In this document: positions 1 through 9,073 of the stretch, piece after piece | How the letters are laid out: the number at the start of each line of letters is the position of its first letter | How positions within the stretch are numbered: the first letter of the stretch is position 1 | Source: Pseudomonas reidholzensis | Lineage (GTDB): Bacteria > Pseudomonadota > Gammaproteobacteria > Pseudomonadales > Pseudomonadaceae | Assembly: GCF_900536025.1 (NCBI RefSeq) | Contig: NZ_UNOZ01000001.1 | Coordinates: forward strand, 1 to 53,816 | Reading direction: 5' to 3' | DNA: 53,816 nt | Made by a program: the position numbers and the translations under genes | The notes under the pieces: generated by a model | What the model saw: the letters and a program-made list of their open reading frames with translations, nothing else | Told to the model about the DNA's origin: nothing | The model's database searches: none

Positions 1-681
<681 letters not shown>

Positions 682-816
682 ATATAACACCCAAGCAATT
701 TGAGCGAAAGCCAGATTGCGGTGGTGAAGACGAAAGAACCGAAGATTCGTAACATCACAAATATCGCATATCCGAATTCGCTGGAGTGTCCAACAGGACG
801 TTCTGGTAACAGAATT
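682..816 (+). other. 23S-5S intergenic spacer
   Basis: This is the transcribed spacer between 23S and the first 5S gene. No tRNA gene is visible in it. It probably contains processing stems for the two rRNAs, but I did not resolve them. Confidence 0.6.
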
Positions 817-933
817 TCTTGACGACAATAGAGCATTGGAACCACCTGATCCCATCCCGAACTCAGTAGTGAAACGATGCATCGCCGATGGTAGTGTGGG
901 GTCTCCCCATGTGAGAGTAGGTCATCGTCAAGA
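817..933 (+). rRNA. rrf: 5S ribosomal RNA, copy 1
   Basis: A 117-base 5S rRNA. The 5' end (tcttgacga) pairs with the 3' end (tcgtcaaga) to form helix I, and the inner loop sequence cctgatcccatcccgaactc is the usual 5S signature. It lies 135 bases after the 23S end, as in a normal rRNA operon. Confidence 0.95.
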
Positions 934-942
934 TTCATTTCG

Positions 943-978
943 CAAAACCCCTATCTGCGCGAGCAGGTAGGGGTTTTG
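943..978 (+). terminator. Terminator-like hairpin after 5S copy 1
   Basis: A near-perfect hairpin with an AAAACCCCTA arm, a short CG-rich loop and a TAGGGGTTTT arm, followed by a T-containing stretch. It lies between the two 5S genes, so the second 5S must be reached by read-through or by its own promoter. Confidence 0.75.
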
Positions 979-1041
979 TCTTTAAGTATAGAGACTCAAG
1001 TTTCGCTGAAGCGTCTGTCAGACGGTTCGGCACACAGAATT

Positions 1042-1158
1042 TCTTGACGACCATAGAGCATTGGAACCACCTGATCCCATCCCGAACTCAGCAGTGAAAC
1101 GATGCATCGCCGATGGTAGTGTGGGGTCTCCCCATGTGAGAGTAGGTCATCGTCAAGA
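1042..1158 (+). rRNA. rrf: 5S ribosomal RNA, copy 2 (tandem)
   Basis: A second 117-base 5S gene that starts 108 bases after the first one ends. It differs from copy 1 at only a couple of positions seen by eye (for example gacgacca against gacgacaa near the 5' end, and cagcag against cagtag further in). The helix I ends are intact, so it looks functional. An extra 5S in one rRNA operon is known in Pseudomonas. Confidence 0.93.
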
Positions 1159-1167
1159 TTCAATTCC

Positions 1168-1200
1168 AAAGGCCCTGTCCGCAACGCGGACAGGGCCTTT
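1168..1200 (+). terminator. rRNA operon terminator after 5S copy 2
   Basis: A perfect 15-base inverted repeat (AAAGGCCCTGTCCGC and its complement) around a three-base loop, followed by gtctttt. It starts 10 bases after the second 5S and is the likely end of the rRNA operon. Confidence 0.85.
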
Positions 1201-1218
1201 GTCTTTTCCGGTACATGA

Positions 1219-1254
1219 AAAAGGCCCGCACCTGGCATCAGGTGCGGGCCTTTT
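1219..1254 (-). terminator. Terminator of the TonB receptor gene
   Basis: A perfect hairpin (AAAAGGCCCGCACCTG and its complement around a four-base loop). Read on the minus strand it lies 19 bases past the stop of the receptor gene and ends in a run of T. It is nearly symmetric and could also stop transcription coming from the rRNA side. Confidence 0.8.
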
Positions 1255-1272
1255 CAGTTTCAGCTCTCAACC

Positions 1273-3756
1273 TCAGAACTGGTAACTCACCGTAGCGCTC
1301 ACATTGCGCTCCTCACCCATGTAGCAATAGCTCAGGCTGGCACAGGAGGCGATGTAGCTTTCATTGGTCAGGTTATTGGCGTTCAGGCGCAGATCCACGC
1401 CCTTGAGCCCGACCTTGCCCAGGTCATAGCCGATAGAGGCGTCGAACAGGGTGTAGGCGGGCACCTTCATGCTGTTTTCCGCATCGACCCAGCTGTACCC
1501 CACATAGCGCACGCCACCGCCCAGCCGCAGGCCATCCAGCGCGCCCTGGCGGACGTTGTAGTCAGCCCACAGCGAGACCATCTGCTTGGGTGCCTGGGTC
1601 GGCGAGTTGCCTTGGTTATCCCGCCCAGGCGAGGCCAGGCTCGGCATCGACTTGGCGTATTCGATGTCGGTGAAGGTGTAGCCACCCAGCAGCTTGAGGT
1701 TGTCGGTCACCTGCACGTGGGCTTCGAGCTCCAGGCCCTGCGAGCGCACTTCACCGACGGCACGGTAGAACTCTTCGTTCGGTTGCTTGGACGCCAGGTT
1801 CTCCTGCTCGATGCGGAACACCGAGGCGGTGAACAGGTTGTCAGTGCCCGGCGGCTGGTACTTGATGCCCGCTTCCCACTGAGTGCCCTCGGTCGGTGCG
1901 AGTGGGCGGCCGTCCTGGTCCGACACGGTGTTCGGGTTGAACGATTCGGAGTAGCTCACGTAGGGCGCGATGCCGTTCTCGAACAGGTACAGCACACCGG
2001 CACGGGTGGTGAAGCTCGAGCGGTCGTCGCTGACGCGGGTGTCGCTGTCACGGTTCTCTTCAGAGACCTTGACCCAGTCTTGTCGCAGCCCCAGCGAGAA
2101 GCGCCATTGGTCGAGTTCGACCAGGTCCTGCAAATAGATGCCGGTCTGCTGCAAGCGACGCAGGTAGTTGTTTTCGCCGAGGACCTGAAGGTTGCCGTTG
2201 CCGTATTGCGGGTTGCCGGCATCGAGGCCGTCGACCGAGCCATAACGCCACGACACGTCGGCCTTGCGCCGCTGGTAGTCAGTGCCCAGCAGCAGTGTGT
2301 GCTTGGCCGACCCGGTAAAGAATTCGGCCTGCAGCATATTGTCGATGATGAACGAATGCAGACGCTCGTCGCCGCCGGTATACGCGCGGTTCATCAGGTT
2401 GCTGTCGGCATCCGCCCAGCCGGCAAAGTAGACCTGGTCCATCGACACATCAGAATCCTGGTAACGGAAGTTCTGGCGTGCGGTGAAGACGTCGTTGAAA
2501 CGGTGCTCCAGCTGGTAGCTGAAGGACTGCTGGGTGCGCTCGTAGTTGTCGCTACGCTCACCCTCGAAGAAGTGATCGGACAGGCGCTGGCCGTTGCGCG
2601 GGTGCAAGGCGCCGTCGGAGGGCAGGGCGCCGTGGTAGCCCCCATTGGGGTCTTTCTGCAGGTAGGCCTGCAGGGTCAGCGAGGTGTCTTCGCTGAAGTC
2701 GATGCTGACGGCCGGGGCGATGGCGTAGCGCTCTTCCTTGTTGTGGTCGAACTGAGTGTCGGAGGCGTCTGCCAGGCCGGTCAGGCGATAGGCAATACGC
2801 TTGTCGTCATCCAGCGGCCCGCTGAAGTCGAAGCCCATCCCGCGCTGCCCTTGGGTGCCGACCGTGGCCTGGACCTGGTGGTACGGGTCGAAGGTCGGCT
2901 TCTTGGTGGTCAGGGCCACCAGGCCACCTGGCGAACTGCGCCCGTACAGCACCGAGGAGGGGCCCTTGAGGATGTCGATGCGCTCGAGGAAGTACGGGTC
3001 GACCTGCATGGTGCTGTAGGTGCCGTTGTCGCCCATCGACTTCAGGCCGTCGACGTAGATGTTGTCCACCGAGCCGTCGTTGAAGCCGCGCATGGCCACG
3101 TAGTCGTAGCGGTGGGTGGCGCCATAGGGGTTGGTCAGCACGCCTGGGGTGTAGCGCATGGCCTGGGCCACGGTCTGCGAGCCCTGGTCGTCCATCTGCT
3201 GACGCGTGACGACCGAGACCGACTGCGTGGTTTCCAGGATCGGTGTACTGGTCTTGGTCGCGATCTGGCTATGGGTGGCGTTGTAGCCCTCCATGCTGCC
3301 CAGTGCGTTGCCCAGGGCGAAGCCGCGCACATCGGTGCTCGGCAGGGCCAACCCGGCACCCTCGGGCTGGGCGCGCAGCACATAGTTGCCGCCGTCCTCG
3401 CTGAGTGCCTCCAGGCCCGTGCCATTGAGCAGTTGACGCAGCGCCTGGTTGATGGAGTAGTGGCCCTGCAGGCCAGGCGATTGCCGCTCAGCGGTGAGCT
3501 GCGGTGTGCTCGACAGGGTGATCCCGGCCTGGCGGGCGAACTGGTTGAGCACCGCGTCGAGGTTGCCCGCAGGGATGGCGAACTGCTGGGTGGCGGCAGC
3601 GGGCTCTGCGGCCATGGCCAGTGGCGACACGCCACTGATGCCCAGAGCGGTACCGAACAGTGCGGCGCGTACCGCCTTGCGCAGGCGGGTTGAATTCAAG
3701 ACAGGTCGAAAATCATTCGCGTGGGGAGCGCGTGACAAGGGTAGGGCGGTGCGCAT
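1273..3756 (-). CDS. TonB-dependent siderophore receptor with signalling (STN) domain
   Basis: An outer-membrane receptor for a ferric siderophore. It has a signal peptide ending near AMA-AEP (about residue 49), a secretin/TonB N-terminal (STN) signalling domain (about 57-128), a plug domain (about 180-290, with the family motif ERIDILKGPSSVLYGRSSPGG region) and a 22-strand barrel ending in the expected C-terminal Phe. The STN domain marks it as a transducer that signals through FecR to the ECF sigma factor encoded just upstream, so it should switch on its own synthesis when ligand is bound. I chose the ATG at 3756 because a GGA lies 6 bases before it; an in-frame GTG at 3816 would add 20 residues. 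By recalled synteny it matches the KT2440 receptor annotated for ferrioxamine, but the ligand cannot be read from the sequence. Confidence 0.93.
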   Translation of the reverse strand: MRTALPLSRAPHANDFRPVLNSTRLRKAVRAALFGTALGISGVSPLAMAAEPAAATQQFAIPAGNLDAVLNQFARQAGITLSSTPQLTAERQSPGLQGHYSINQALRQLLNGTGLEALSEDGGNYVLRAQPEGAGLALPSTDVRGFALGNALGSMEGYNATHSQIATKTSTPILETTQSVSVVTRQQMDDQGSQTVAQAMRYTPGVLTNPYGATHRYDYVAMRGFNDGSVDNIYVDGLKSMGDNGTYSTMQVDPYFLERIDILKGPSSVLYGRSSPGGLVALTTKKPTFDPYHQVQATVGTQGQRGMGFDFSGPLDDDKRIAYRLTGLADASDTQFDHNKEERYAIAPAVSIDFSEDTSLTLQAYLQKDPNGGYHGALPSDGALHPRNGQRLSDHFFEGERSDNYERTQQSFSYQLEHRFNDVFTARQNFRYQDSDVSMDQVYFAGWADADSNLMNRAYTGGDERLHSFIIDNMLQAEFFTGSAKHTLLLGTDYQRRKADVSWRYGSVDGLDAGNPQYGNGNLQVLGENNYLRRLQQTGIYLQDLVELDQWRFSLGLRQDWVKVSEENRDSDTRVSDDRSSFTTRAGVLYLFENGIAPYVSYSESFNPNTVSDQDGRPLAPTEGTQWEAGIKYQPPGTDNLFTASVFRIEQENLASKQPNEEFYRAVGEVRSQGLELEAHVQVTDNLKLLGGYTFTDIEYAKSMPSLASPGRDNQGNSPTQAPKQMVSLWADYNVRQGALDGLRLGGGVRYVGYSWVDAENSMKVPAYTLFDASIGYDLGKVGLKGVDLRLNANNLTNESYIASCASLSYCYMGEERNVSATVSYQF

Positions 3757-3853
3757 GAGAGGTCCGTGAGATGGTTGAGGGCAGAAGGGTTCGCTTACTG
3801 TCCTAGCCGGACTCACGGCCCGTTCCCGCCAAAAATTCCTTGAACAGGGCTAC

Positions 3854-4822
3854 TCAGGCCAGCCGCTCCAGGCGCACCCACCAGCGCGTGTGCTGGCGAA
3901 GCCTGATGGGCAGGGTCTGCGGCAGCAATGCCAGTAGCTTGTCTGTGTCCGCCAGGCGGAACACCCCCGACAGACGCAGCTCGGCGATCTCCTCGCTGCA
4001 GCCCAGATAGCCAGGGCGATAGCGGCCCACCTCGGCAATGAAGTCCGCGAGACGCATGTCACGGGTGACGATCAGCCCCTCAGCCCACGCACCCGCGTCC
4101 ATGTCCTCATGCGTCATCAGGTGCGCACCCTGGCCGTCCAGGCGCCACTGCTGGCCGCTGCTGATCCACTGCAGCGGGCCGTTGCCCGGACGGTGGATGG
4201 CGACCTTGCCGTGGCTGACACTGACCCGCGTGCAATCGCTGTCCTGGCGCACCACGAAGCGTCCGTCGAAGCCCTCCAGCAAGGCGTCCTGTGTTTGCAC
4301 CAGCAGAGGCCTGCCCTGCGCCTGGCCGGCGCTGCAGGTGAGCATCAGCTCGCCGTGCTTGAGGCGGATCAGGCGCTGGCGGTCATCGAAGGCCAGGTCT
4401 GCCGCACTGCGCGTATTGAGTTGCAGCAGCGAGCCGTCCGGCAACGGGAAACTGCGGCGCTCGCCGGTACCCGTGGCGTAGTCGGACGTCCAGTCATCGA
4501 GCACCTGCAGGTCCTTGCCCAGCCACGCAGCCGAACCCGCCAGGGCAATCCCGCTCAGCAGTTTCAAGGCTTGGCGCCGGTGCAGGCGTCGCTCGCTGGT
4601 TTCCAGCGCCTGCAAGGCCAGCCCGGCGCCTGGCACGGCGCGCAGGTTCAGGTCCTGGTGCAGGCTGATCACCCGCTGCCAGGCCAGCTCATGCTCGTGG
4701 TGGGCGTCGCGCCATTGTTCGCACTGCTGTTGCAGCGTCGGGTTATGGCCGCCTTCGCGCAGCCTGAGCATCCACTGGATCGCCTGCTTGACCACCTTGG
4801 GTGAAGGGAGGGCAACGCTCAT
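3854..4822 (-). CDS. fecR: FecR-type anti-sigma regulator
   Basis: A 322-residue inner-membrane sigma-factor regulator. The N-terminal part (about 5-85) is the DUF4880-type cytoplasmic domain that holds the sigma factor, with the conserved WR and W residues of the family. A hydrophobic segment near residues 84-100 (LLSGIALAGSAAWLG) is the membrane anchor. The periplasmic FecR domain follows (about 110-210, with the usual LPDGS and LNTRS motifs), then the C-terminal part that contacts the receptor's STN domain. The start lies three bases after the stop of the sigma gene, so the two are surely co-transcribed. The receptor gene begins within about 100 bases downstream. Confidence 0.92.
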   Translation of the reverse strand: MSVALPSPKVVKQAIQWMLRLREGGHNPTLQQQCEQWRDAHHEHELAWQRVISLHQDLNLRAVPGAGLALQALETSERRLHRRQALKLLSGIALAGSAAWLGKDLQVLDDWTSDYATGTGERRSFPLPDGSLLQLNTRSAADLAFDDRQRLIRLKHGELMLTCSAGQAQGRPLLVQTQDALLEGFDGRFVVRQDSDCTRVSVSHGKVAIHRPGNGPLQWISSGQQWRLDGQGAHLMTHEDMDAGAWAEGLIVTRDMRLADFIAEVGRYRPGYLGCSEEIAELRLSGVFRLADTDKLLALLPQTLPIRLRQHTRWWVRLERLA

Positions 4823-4825
4823 CGT

Positions 4826-5329
4826 TCAGCACTCGTCCGCGTAGCGCAGCAGGTAGCAGTGGTACAGCGCGTCGGCGATGTAGCGTTCGACCGAGCGCAG
4901 GGAGATGCCCATCTGTTCGGCGATCGCCTTGTGGCTCAGGCCTTCGCACTGGGCCAGCAGAAAGGCGCGGCGGACCTTGGGCTTGAGGCCGTCGAGCATG
5001 CGCGCGATGCGTTCGAGCAGTTCGAGCAGCAGTTCGCGGGTCTCCGCCGACGGCGCTTGCGCCTCTGGCAGGTGTGCCAGGGCTTCGAGGTAGGCGCGGG
5101 CCAGCTCTTCGCGGCGCCAATGGTCGATGACCAGGCCACGCGCGACCGTGCGTAAAAATGCCCGTGGGGTAATCAGCTCGAGCGGTTCGCGGCGCTGCAG
5201 CAGGCGCACGAAGGTGTCGTGGGCCAGGTCAGCGGCATCGGCGGCATTGCCCAGCTTGCTGCGCAGCCAAGCGTGCAGCCAGCCGTGGTGGTCGCTGTAG
5301 AGCGTGTGCACGGAGTCGTGAGGAGGCAT
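4826..5329 (-). CDS. fecI: FecI-type ECF sigma factor
   Basis: A 167-residue extracytoplasmic-function sigma factor of the iron-starvation group. Region 2 spans about residues 8-75 (LAHDTFVRLL, then the DHWRREE stretch) and region 4 about 110-160 (helix-turn-helix around LSHKAIAEQMGISLRSVERY). It should direct RNA polymerase to the receptor gene once FecR relays the ligand signal. It is first in the fecI-fecR-receptor row and has a Fur-box-like sequence just upstream, which fits repression under iron-replete conditions. Confidence 0.93.
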   Translation of the reverse strand: MPPHDSVHTLYSDHHGWLHAWLRSKLGNAADAADLAHDTFVRLLQRREPLELITPRAFLRTVARGLVIDHWRREELARAYLEALAHLPEAQAPSAETRELLLELLERIARMLDGLKPKVRRAFLLAQCEGLSHKAIAEQMGISLRSVERYIADALYHCYLLRYADEC

Positions 5330-5353
5330 GGAGTGCGCCGCGAGTCAATGAAT

Positions 5354-5372
5354 GATAATTAGTCTCATTGTT
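5354..5372 (-). promoter_or_regulatory. Putative Fur box upstream of fecI
   Basis: The 19 bases gataattagtctcattgtt agree with the classical GATAATGATAATCATTATC Fur box at 13 positions. It lies about 25 bases before the fecI start, where repressor binding would block the promoter. The site is seen; its use by Fur is inferred. Confidence 0.6.
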
Positions 5373-5416
5373 TGCGGGCTGGCGGGATTTTGCAACTCCG
5401 ATGGCTGACGTCGATC

Positions 5417-6109
5417 TCACACGGCCGACTGGCTATCCAGGTATTTGCGGATGGTCCGGGCGCCGTTGTTGAGGTGCTCTTCGAGGACCTTGACCGCTTG
5501 CTCCACCTGTTTGTCGCTGGCCGCATCGACCAGGGCGTGGTGATCGTCCTGGGTCAGTTTGCCCAAGCCCATCGACGACAGGTGGAAGCGCAGGAAGCGC
5601 TCCTCTTCGTTGAGCTCGTTCTCGATCAGGCGCAGCAGTTTCTGGTTCTGTGCTTTGGCGTACAGGCTCATGTGGAACAACCGGTTGAGCCGGCCGAGCT
5701 CGGCGTGGCGGGTTTCGTTTTCCAGTTGCTGGATAAAACCACGCGCGCGGGCAATGTCTTCGGCGTCGAGCAGGGGGATCGACTGGCGCAGCGCTTCGGA
5801 CTCGAGCAGTACCCGCAACGCATAGGTGTCGACGGCGTCCTCACCGATCAGCGGCGCAACCACCGCGCCCTTGTGCATGACCACCTGCAGCAACCCCTGT
5901 GCTTCGAGCTGGCGCAAAGCCTCGCGTACCGGCATGCGGCTGACGCCGAACAGGCTGGCGAGTTCTTGCTGGCGCAAGGCCGTGCCCGGCGGCAGGCGGC
6001 CATCGATGATCGCGCCACGCAGGCGCTCTTCGATAACACTGCGTGCCAGGTGCGGCGGCACTTGCTCAGTGCCGAGTACGGCGGTCAACAGTTTGATTTT
6101 CTCGGGCAC
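5417..6109 (-). CDS. GntR-family transcriptional regulator, FCD subfamily
   Basis: A 230-residue DNA-binding regulator. The winged helix-turn-helix occupies about residues 18-85 (family motif LRQQELASLFGVSRMPVREAL), followed by an all-helical FCD ligand domain (about 90-215) with the His and Asp/Glu residues that usually hold a metal and a small carboxylic acid. The start is a GTG. It is divergent from lapG and sits at the position recalled for PP_0163 in KT2440. Its effector is unknown. A perfect palindrome 28 bases before its start is a likely self-binding site. Confidence 0.9.
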   Translation of the reverse strand: MPEKIKLLTAVLGTEQVPPHLARSVIEERLRGAIIDGRLPPGTALRQQELASLFGVSRMPVREALRQLEAQGLLQVVMHKGAVVAPLIGEDAVDTYALRVLLESEALRQSIPLLDAEDIARARGFIQQLENETRHAELGRLNRLFHMSLYAKAQNQKLLRLIENELNEEERFLRFHLSSMGLGKLTQDDHHALVDAASDKQVEQAVKVLEEHLNNGARTIRKYLDSQSAV

Positions 6110-6136
6110 TCGGCGTCAGCCTCAACAACGGGCGAT

Positions 6137-6148
6137 ATTGGATCCAAT
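6137..6148. promoter_or_regulatory. Putative operator of the GntR regulator
   Basis: The perfect 12-base palindrome attggatccaat lies in the 207-base gap between the divergent GntR and lapG genes. FCD-type GntR regulators commonly bind TTGGATNCAA-like palindromes, so this is probably an autoregulatory site; it is placed so that it could also affect lapG. Confidence 0.55.
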
Positions 6149-6316
6149 GAAATTAGGGTTCGGCTTGAACGGTGTCAAACCCAGGCGATGAACAGTCATC
6201 AGGCGCCTGCAGGGCAACTCCAGCTATGGTGAATGAAGTCCGTCACCAGGGGAAGCGGAACACGCGCCCGAGCACCGCAATGACGGGGGCCTCGACAGTG
6301 GCGCAATGATTGTAAG

Positions 6317-7078
6317 GTGCCATTGTCTTTTCCCGCCACAGGCCGCACCATCGCGGCTTTCGATTGGTCTGAACAGGTCTTCGCAGTGGCGATACCTTGG
6401 ATGCTCAGAGTCGCCCTGGGTCGGCTCGGCTGTGCTGCGTTGCTGGGCTGCCTGCTGCTCGGTGGCTTGCGCGCGGATTGGGATTTTTCCCAGATCAGCC
6501 AGCGTGCGCAGACCCTGTACGGGCCACTGGGGCCAGGACGCGCGCGTATCGATGCCTGGCAGAACCTGCTGGCCACACAGCAGCAAGGCAGTGAGCTGGA
6601 GCGGCTGCAGGTGGTCAACCGGTTCTTCAACCAGCAACTGCGTTACATGGAAGACATCGACCTGTGGCACGAAGTGGATTACTGGGCCACGCCCATCCAG
6701 TCGTTGATCAAAGGCGCCGGCGACTGCGAAGACTACGCCATCGCCAAGTATTTCAGCTTGCGGCGCATGGGCATCGCCAGTGAAAAACTGCGTATTACCT
6801 ACGTAAAGGCCCTGCGCCAGAACCGCGCGCACATGGTCCTGACCTATTATGCAAATCCGCAGGCACAACCCCTGGTGCTCGACAGCTTGATGGACGCGAT
6901 CAAGCCGGCCAGCCAGCGGACCGACCTGTTGCCGGTGTATTCCTTCAATGGTGAGGGTCTGTGGCTGACCGGGGCGGCAGGCAACAAGAAGGTCGGCGAC
7001 ACCAAGCGCCTGTCGCGCTGGCAGGATTTGCTGAAGAAAATGCAGGCCGAAGGGTTCCCGGCCGAGCCGGTTTACTGA
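6317..7078 (+). CDS. lapG: LapG, periplasmic cysteine protease for LapA-type adhesins
   Basis: A 253-residue transglutaminase-like cysteine protease. It cuts the N-terminal part of LapA after double alanine and so releases the adhesin from the surface. The catalytic triad is visible as C137 (in GAGDCEDYA), H172 (in RAHMVL) and D189 (in PLVLD); the acidic residues D136 and E138 that flank the cysteine match the calcium-binding positions known for the family. A hydrophobic stretch at about 33-50 is the export signal. I kept the GTG at 6317 because it gives nearly the same length as the P. fluorescens enzyme; an ATG at 6401 (residue 29) is a plausible alternative. lapD follows 10 bases later, so they form an operon. 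Confidence 0.94.
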   Translation: MPLSFPATGRTIAAFDWSEQVFAVAIPWMLRVALGRLGCAALLGCLLLGGLRADWDFSQISQRAQTLYGPLGPGRARIDAWQNLLATQQQGSELERLQVVNRFFNQQLRYMEDIDLWHEVDYWATPIQSLIKGAGDCEDYAIAKYFSLRRMGIASEKLRITYVKALRQNRAHMVLTYYANPQAQPLVLDSLMDAIKPASQRTDLLPVYSFNGEGLWLTGAAGNKKVGDTKRLSRWQDLLKKMQAEGFPAEPVY

Positions 7079-7088
7079 AGGAGCACAG

Positions 7089-9035
7089 ATGTCACTGTTC
7101 AAACAATTGCTGCTGGCTATTTGCCTGTTCCTGGTCGTTGCCTTCAGCGGCAGCTTCATGGTCAGCCTGGAAAGCTCGCGCAGCCAGTACGTCAACCAAC
7201 TGCGCTCGCATGCTCAGGATGCAGCAACTGCCTTGGCGTTGTCGCTGACGCCGAATATCGACGACCCGGCGATGGTCGAGCTGATGGTCAGCTCGATCTT
7301 CGACAGTGGCTACTACTCGAGCATCAAGGTCGTCGACCTGGGCTCCAATGCCTTGCTGGTCGAACGCCACGCCGAGCCAGACCGCGGCGGGGTACCGGAG
7401 TGGTTCGTCCGCATGATCGGCCTCGAGGCCGCCGGCGGCGATGCGATCGTCAGCCGTGGCTGGCAGCAGGCGGCGCGGGTCGAGGTGATCAGCCACCCGA
7501 TGTTCGCCCTGGCCAAGCTCTGGCAGAGCGCCCTCGGCAGCCTCGGCTGGCTGCTGTTGTGCGGCGCGGTCAGCGCGGTGCTAGGCGCACTGCTGCTGCG
7601 CCGGCAGTTGCGCCCGTTGGACTACATGGTCGAGCAGTCGTACGCGATTGCCCGCCGAGAGTTCCTCAGCCTGCCCGAGCTGCCGCGCACGCCGGAGCTG
7701 CGCCGGGTGGTGCAGGCGATGAACCAGATGGTCGAAAAGCTCAAGGCGCTGTTCTCCGAGCAGGCTGAGCGCAGCGAGAAGCTGCGGACCGAGTCCTACC
7801 AGGACAGCCTCACCGGGCTGGCCAACCGGCGTTACTTCGAAATGCAGCTGGCGGCCCGGGTCAGCAATCTGGAGGAAGCGCGTTCCGGTTACCTGCTGTT
7901 GCTGCGGGTCATGGACCTGGCGGGGCTCAACGCGCGCATGGGCGGCCAGCGCACCGACCAGTTGCTGCAGGCCGTGGGCGAGCAGTTGCGCCGCACCTGC
8001 GCGAGCTTCCCGCAGACCAACGACCTGATCACCCGCAGCCGCGGTGGCGAGTTTGCCGTGCTGGCGCCGGGCATGGTCCACCAGGAGGCCGTGCAGCTGG
8101 CCCAGGCGCTGGAAGCCACCTTGCGCAGCCTGCATGAGACCGGTGCCACGGATGTCGCCCCGGTGGCCTGCATCGGCTTGGCGCCGTACAACCCAGGGGA
8201 CGCGCCACAGGCCCTGCTGAAGTTGGCCGATGAGGCCCTGGCCCGTGCCGAAAGCCAACCCGAGCCGAGCTGGGTGTGCCTGGAGCAAGGCGTTGCGGCG
8301 CAGGCTGCCGACAGTCATCACGCCTGGCATGCGCGGCTCGACCAAGCGCTCGAAAAGGGCCAGTTCGAGCTGTTCTTCCAGCCGGTGGTGGACAGCCAGG
8401 CGCCCGAGCGGATTCTCCACTACAAGGTCATCTCGCGGCTGTATGACGAGCATGGCGAAGCCTTGGCCGCCGGGCGCTTCCTGCCGTGGCTGGAGCGGTT
8501 TGGCTGGATGGCACGGCTGGACCTGCTGGTGCTGGAAAAGGTCCTCAAGCACCTGCCGGGGCACCGTGAGTCGCTGGCGCTGAACCTGTCGGCGCCGACC
8601 CTGGCTGACCCTAAGGCGCTGCAGCGAGTCTTCGACCTGCTCAGCCATCACCGCGCGCTGGGTACGCGGTTGACCTTCGAGATCGGTGAGGAGCAGTTGC
8701 CAGAGCAACCGGTGCTCGAACAGCTGACCCGGCGTCTGCATGGCCTGGGCTTTGGCCTCGGGTTGCAGCGCTTTGGTGGGCGTTTCAGCATGATCGGCAA
8801 CCTGGCGCACCTGGGCCTGGCCTACCTGAAGATCGATGGCGGTTATATCCGCAGCATCGACCTGGAACAGCACAAGCGGCTGTTCATCGAGGCGGTGCAA
8901 CGCGCCGCGCACAGCATCGACTTGCCGCTGATTGCCGAGCGGGTCGAGACCGAAGGCGAATTGCGCGTGCTGCGCGAGATGGGCGTGCAGGGGATTCAGG
9001 GTCAGCTGGTAGGCCAGCCTGCACCTTGGCGTTGA
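7089..9035 (+). CDS. lapD: LapD, c-di-GMP receptor that sequesters LapG
   Basis: A 648-residue inner-membrane receptor. Order: first membrane helix (about 1-25), periplasmic output domain (about 26-148) with W125, the residue that grips LapG in P. fluorescens; second helix (about 150-171); HAMP (172-225); degenerate GGDEF (about 240-390, active site RGGEF at 318-322); degenerate EAL (about 415-645, KVISRL at 446-451 where EAL would be). R450, F566 and E617, reported as important for c-di-GMP binding, are all present. It should therefore bind but not make or break the nucleotide. With c-di-GMP bound it holds LapG and keeps adhesins on the cell. A strong aaggag lies six bases before the ATG. 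Confidence 0.96.
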   Translation: MSLFKQLLLAICLFLVVAFSGSFMVSLESSRSQYVNQLRSHAQDAATALALSLTPNIDDPAMVELMVSSIFDSGYYSSIKVVDLGSNALLVERHAEPDRGGVPEWFVRMIGLEAAGGDAIVSRGWQQAARVEVISHPMFALAKLWQSALGSLGWLLLCGAVSAVLGALLLRRQLRPLDYMVEQSYAIARREFLSLPELPRTPELRRVVQAMNQMVEKLKALFSEQAERSEKLRTESYQDSLTGLANRRYFEMQLAARVSNLEEARSGYLLLLRVMDLAGLNARMGGQRTDQLLQAVGEQLRRTCASFPQTNDLITRSRGGEFAVLAPGMVHQEAVQLAQALEATLRSLHETGATDVAPVACIGLAPYNPGDAPQALLKLADEALARAESQPEPSWVCLEQGVAAQAADSHHAWHARLDQALEKGQFELFFQPVVDSQAPERILHYKVISRLYDEHGEALAAGRFLPWLERFGWMARLDLLVLEKVLKHLPGHRESLALNLSAPTLADPKALQRVFDLLSHHRALGTRLTFEIGEEQLPEQPVLEQLTRRLHGLGFGLGLQRFGGRFSMIGNLAHLGLAYLKIDGGYIRSIDLEQHKRLFIEAVQRAAHSIDLPLIAERVETEGELRVLREMGVQGIQGQLVGQPAPWR

Positions 9036-9040
9036 ACCTC

Positions 9041-9060
9041 GGGGCCGCATTGCGGCCCTT
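9041..9060 (+). terminator. Possible terminator after lapD
   Basis: A seven-base GGGCCGC stem around a three-base loop, beginning six bases after the lapD stop. The following T run is short. It sits between lapD and the converging small gene and may serve both. Confidence 0.5.
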
Positions 9061-9073
9061 GCGCAGGCCCGCC

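Noticed and set aside
1612..3693. Plus-strand open frame of 693 codons
   Set aside because: Antisense to the TonB receptor, whose minus-strand frame has all expected domains.
7581..9050. Minus-strand open frame of 489 codons
   Set aside because: Antisense to lapD; the low-stop frame follows from high GC.
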